Below are positions 5,149-7,027 of a stretch of DNA of 7,027 bases, piece by piece. Position numbers and translations under genes: made by a program. The DNA is from Candidatus Apopatocola equi (GTDB lineage Bacteria; Bacillota; Clostridia; Oscillospirales; Oscillospiraceae), in the NCBI GenBank assembly GCA_018065965.1, contig JAGHSH010000111.1:1-7027 (forward strand), read 5' to 3'. A model generated the notes under the pieces. It was not told the origin of the DNA. It was given only the letters and a program-made list of their open reading frames with translations, and ran no database searches. How positions within the stretch are numbered: the first letter of the stretch is position 1; every line of letters starts with the position of its first letter.

Positions 5149-6159
5149 TCAGAGCAGGTTGATCCCCGCCTTGGCGCACATTTCGCGGGTCTCCGTATCC
5201 CACACGCCGCACTGCACCTCGCCGATGTGGGCGCAGCCCAGCAGCAGCATACACAGACGGCTCTGGCCGATGCCGCCGCCGATGGAATAGGGCAGCTCAC
5301 CGGCGAGCAGCGCCTTATGGTAGGGCAGGCTCCGGCGCTCGTCCTTCCCGGAGAGGGTCAGCTGTCTGTCCAGACTCTCGGGGCTTACGCGGATGCCCAT
5401 GGAAGAGATCTCAAAGGCGCGCTTGAGCACGTCGTTGTAGAAGAGGATATCGCCGTTGAGCTCCCAGTCGTCATAGTCGGGGGCACGGCCGTCATGGGGC
5501 TTGCCGGAGCGCAGGGTCTTGCCGATCTGCATAAGGAACACAGTGCCGTGCTCCCGGGTGATGGCATTTTCCCGCTCGCCGGGGGTCAGGTCGGGATAGC
5601 GATCCTCCAGCTCCTGAGAGGTGATGAAAAAGACCCCCCGATCCAGCTTGCTGTGGATCCGGCCGAATTCCCATTCCAGCTCGTCGGCCGTCATGCAGAT
5701 GGCGCTGACGATGCGCCGCACGGTATCCTGCAGGTAGCCCACCGTGCGCTCCTCGCGCAGGATGGCCTTTTCCCAGTCCCACTGATCCACATACACCGAG
5801 TGGAGGTTATCAAGGGTATCCTCATCCCGGCGGATGGCGTTCATATCGGTATACAGACCCTTGCCGGGGAAAAAGTTATACTGGCGCAGCGCCCAGCGCT
5901 TCCACTTGGCCAGCGACTGCACCACCTGGCACTCGCAGCCCGCCACCGCGGGCACATCGAAGCCCACGGGACGCTCCCGGCCGGACAGGTCATCGTTGAG
6001 ACCGCTGTCGGCGGGGACGAAGAGGGGGGCGGAGACCCGCTTGAGATTCAGGGCCGACCCCAGATTCTTCTGGAAACTCTGTTTGATGAATTCAATGGCA
6101 CGCTGGGTCTCATAGACGCTCAGCACAGGCGAATAGCCTTCGGGAATAATACAGGGCAT
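5149..6159 (-). CDS. asnA: Aspartate--ammonia ligase (asparagine synthetase A)
   Basis: The 336-residue enzyme makes asparagine from aspartate, ammonia and ATP, releasing AMP and pyrophosphate. It is a cytoplasmic dimer with the class II aminoacyl-tRNA synthetase fold. Length matches E. coli AsnA (330). Seen are SAPLFV (43-48), NDDLSG (55-60), VVQSLAKWKR (79-88), GLYTDMNAIRRDED (101-114), HSVYVDQWDWE (120-130), ELNGDILFYN (233-242) and the motif-3-like SIGGGIGQSRLCMLLL (292-307) with Arg301. All regions recognised as conserved are intact. The ATG at 6159 is chosen for AAGGAGG (6169-6175) nine bases upstream and because family proteins start close to the IPEGY segment; a longer frame back to 6231 would run through the leader hairpins. 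The gene is single, divergent from glyQS, with its own promoter and terminator. It uses free ammonia, so it should matter most when ammonia is plentiful. Confidence 0.95.
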   Translation of the reverse strand: MPCIIPEGYSPVLSVYETQRAIEFIKQSFQKNLGSALNLKRVSAPLFVPADSGLNDDLSGRERPVGFDVPAVAGCECQVVQSLAKWKRWALRQYNFFPGKGLYTDMNAIRRDEDTLDNLHSVYVDQWDWEKAILREERTVGYLQDTVRRIVSAICMTADELEWEFGRIHSKLDRGVFFITSQELEDRYPDLTPGERENAITREHGTVFLMQIGKTLRSGKPHDGRAPDYDDWELNGDILFYNDVLKRAFEISSMGIRVSPESLDRQLTLSGKDERRSLPYHKALLAGELPYSIGGGIGQSRLCMLLLGCAHIGEVQCGVWDTETREMCAKAGINLL

Positions 6160-6183
6160 GGCCGCTGACCTCCTTATTTGATG

Positions 6184-6230
6184 CGGCCGCAGAGCGATTC
6201 TCTCCCGGCCGTCTGCGGACAAAAGCCGCA
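6184..6230 (-). promoter_or_regulatory. Structured 5' leader of asnA (two stem-loops)
   Basis: The asnA leader (about 6236 to 6160 on the minus strand) can form a small hairpin with arms TGCGG (6214-6218) and CCGCA (6226-6230). A second hairpin pairs CGGCCG (6184-6189) with CGGCCG (6206-6211) and AGAG (6191-6194) with CTCT (6200-6203). Neither has a U-run. No T-box consensus or known riboswitch core is recognised. The structures lie upstream of the AAGGAGG site and may only affect stability. Confidence 0.35.
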
Positions 6231-6242
6231 AATATACGGTGA

Positions 6243-6271
6243 ACTATACGCCCCAAAGCCCTAATAGTCAA
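6243..6271 (-). promoter_or_regulatory. asnA promoter
   Basis: On the minus strand, -35 TTGACT (6266-6271, one mismatch), a 17-base spacer and -10 TATAGT (6243-6248, one mismatch) give a start near 6236. The asnA ATG follows about 77 nt later. Only 22 bases separate this -35 from that of the divergent glyQS promoter. Confidence 0.75.
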
Positions 6272-6293
6272 GAATAATCGGTGAATTTACATC

Positions 6294-6322
6294 TTGTCTT
6301 TTTTCGCTTTCCGACTTATAAT
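6294..6322 (+). promoter_or_regulatory. glyQS promoter
   Basis: TTGTCT (6294-6299) and a perfect TATAAT (6317-6322) are 17 bases apart. Transcription would start near 6329, leaving a leader of about 56 nt, too short for a T-box. The promoter is back to back with that of asnA. Confidence 0.75.
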
Positions 6323-6348
6323 AAACTTCTATTGATTTATTTTGCCAT

Positions 6349-6369
6349 TCTGCGGCAGCCAGCCGCGGA
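6349..6369 (+). promoter_or_regulatory. Hairpin overlapping the first Shine-Dalgarno of glyQS
   Basis: GCGGC (6352-6356) pairs with GCCGC (6362-6366) around loop AGCCA, and the stem can extend outward (T6349-A6369, C6350-G6368, a T/G wobble at 6351/6367). This covers most of GGAGG (6367-6371). A second purine stretch, AAAGGAAG (6372-6379), five bases before the ATG, stays free. The hairpin could tune translation; this is inference. Confidence 0.4.
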
Positions 6370-6384
6370 GGAAAGGAAGAAAAC

Positions 6385-7027
6385 ATGAACGCAAGCGAAA
6401 AGACCATGGACAAGATCGTAAATCTCTGCAAGGGCCGGGGCTATGTCTACCCCTCCAGCGAGATCTACGGCGGCCTCTCCAACTCCTGGGACTTCGGCCC
6501 TCTGGGTGCGGAGCTGAAGAACAACGTCAAGAAGGCCTGGTGGAAGAGATTCGTGCAGGCGAACCCCTACAACGTGGGTCTGGACAGCGCCATTCTCATG
6601 AACTCTCAGGTCTGGGTGGCCAGCGGCCACGTGGTGAATTTCAACGACCCCCTTATCGACTGCAAGTGCTGCAAGATGCGTCACCGCGCCGACAAGCTCA
6701 TCGAGGACTGGCTGGGTGAGAACCCCGTGGAGGGCGTTGTGGTGGAAGCCATGACCAACGACGCCATGGTGGACTTCATCAACGAGAAGCAGATCCCCTG
6801 CCCCGGCTGCGGCAAGACCGATTTCACCGGCATCCGCAAGTTCAACCTGATGTTCAAGACCCACATCGGCGTTACCGAGGACAACACCACCGAGGTCTAT
6901 CTGTGTCCCGAGACTGCTCAGGGTATTTTCGTGAACTTCAATAACGTCCAGCGCACCACCCGCCGGAAGATCCCCTTCGGCATTGCCCAGATCGACAAGA
7001 GCTTCCGCAACGAGATCACCCCCAAGA
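6385..7027 (+). CDS. glyQS: Glycyl-tRNA synthetase, homodimeric (alpha-2) class II type, N-terminal part
   Basis: The first 214 residues are present and the frame runs off the end. The enzyme charges tRNA-Gly with glycine using ATP. Diagnostic segments of the alpha-2 type are CKGRGYVYPSSEIYGGLSN (15-33), WDFGPLGAELKNNVKKAWW (35-53), RKFNLMFKTHIGV (151-163), YLCPETAQGIFVNF (172-185) and motif 2, with the substrate-binding Arg, in FRNEI (207-211). It is not the alpha/beta GlyQ plus GlyS form of E. coli. An insertion carries C93/C95/C96 and C139/C142, a possible zinc site. The family is usually about 450-500 residues, so somewhat under half is seen. The ATG at 6385 follows AAAGGAAG closely, with GGAGG slightly further up. 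The gene has its own promoter and is divergent from asnA. Confidence 0.95.
   Translation, partial: MNASEKTMDKIVNLCKGRGYVYPSSEIYGGLSNSWDFGPLGAELKNNVKKAWWKRFVQANPYNVGLDSAILMNSQVWVASGHVVNFNDPLIDCKCCKMRHRADKLIEDWLGENPVEGVVVEAMTNDAMVDFINEKQIPCPGCGKTDFTGIRKFNLMFKTHIGVTEDNTTEVYLCPETAQGIFVNFNNVQRTTRRKIPFGIAQIDKSFRNEITPK

Noticed and set aside
5080..6168. Long plus-strand frame (362 codons) across asnA
   Set aside because: It is antisense to asnA, starts ahead of the terminator hairpin and reads as low-information Ala/Gly/Leu/His-rich sequence.

Overview
The window looks like chromosomal DNA from a GC-rich member of the Clostridia, most likely a gut-type Oscillospiraceae/Ruminococcaceae relative. This is inferred from strong AGGAGG ribosome-binding sites, the homodimeric type of glycyl-tRNA synthetase, AsnA, a clostridial-type phosphatidylserine decarboxylase, DUF4352 lipoproteins, and a surface protein with an InlB-type (Flg_new) repeat and a PxTGD tail. 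No rRNA, tRNA, CRISPR array, transposase or phage gene is visible.

Layout. (1) 1-535 (+) is the 3' part of a DUF2156-family gene. (2) 689-2329 (+) encodes a secreted cysteine-rich surface protein with its own promoter; it shares a bidirectional terminator (2333-2373) with (3) psd on the minus strand (2377-3219). (4) About 440 bp (3220-3657) hold the psd promoter and two diverged copies of a hairpin-containing direct repeat, but no convincing gene. (5) 3658-4719 (-) encodes a two-domain DUF4352 lipoprotein. It is divergent from (6) a 76-residue Cro/CI-type regulator (4838-5068, +). A perfect 32-bp palindrome between them overlaps the lipoprotein promoter. (7) A bidirectional terminator (5097-5136) separates the regulator from (8) asnA (5149-6159, -). 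(9) asnA is divergent from glyQS, the glycyl-tRNA synthetase gene that starts at 6385 (+) and runs off the window; each has a clear sigma-A-type promoter.

The flanking genes (psd, asnA, glyQS, the DUF2156 gene) are housekeeping functions in GC-rich codon dress. The lipoprotein/regulator pair is visibly A/T-richer, has its own control site and sits beside the repeat elements, so it looks like a small accessory module. No clear multi-gene novel system is present. The most original signals are the palindrome-controlled regulator/lipoprotein pair, the paired hairpin repeats whose stems differ but remain complementary, and a phosphatidylserine decarboxylase lacking the usual second histidine of its active-site motif.
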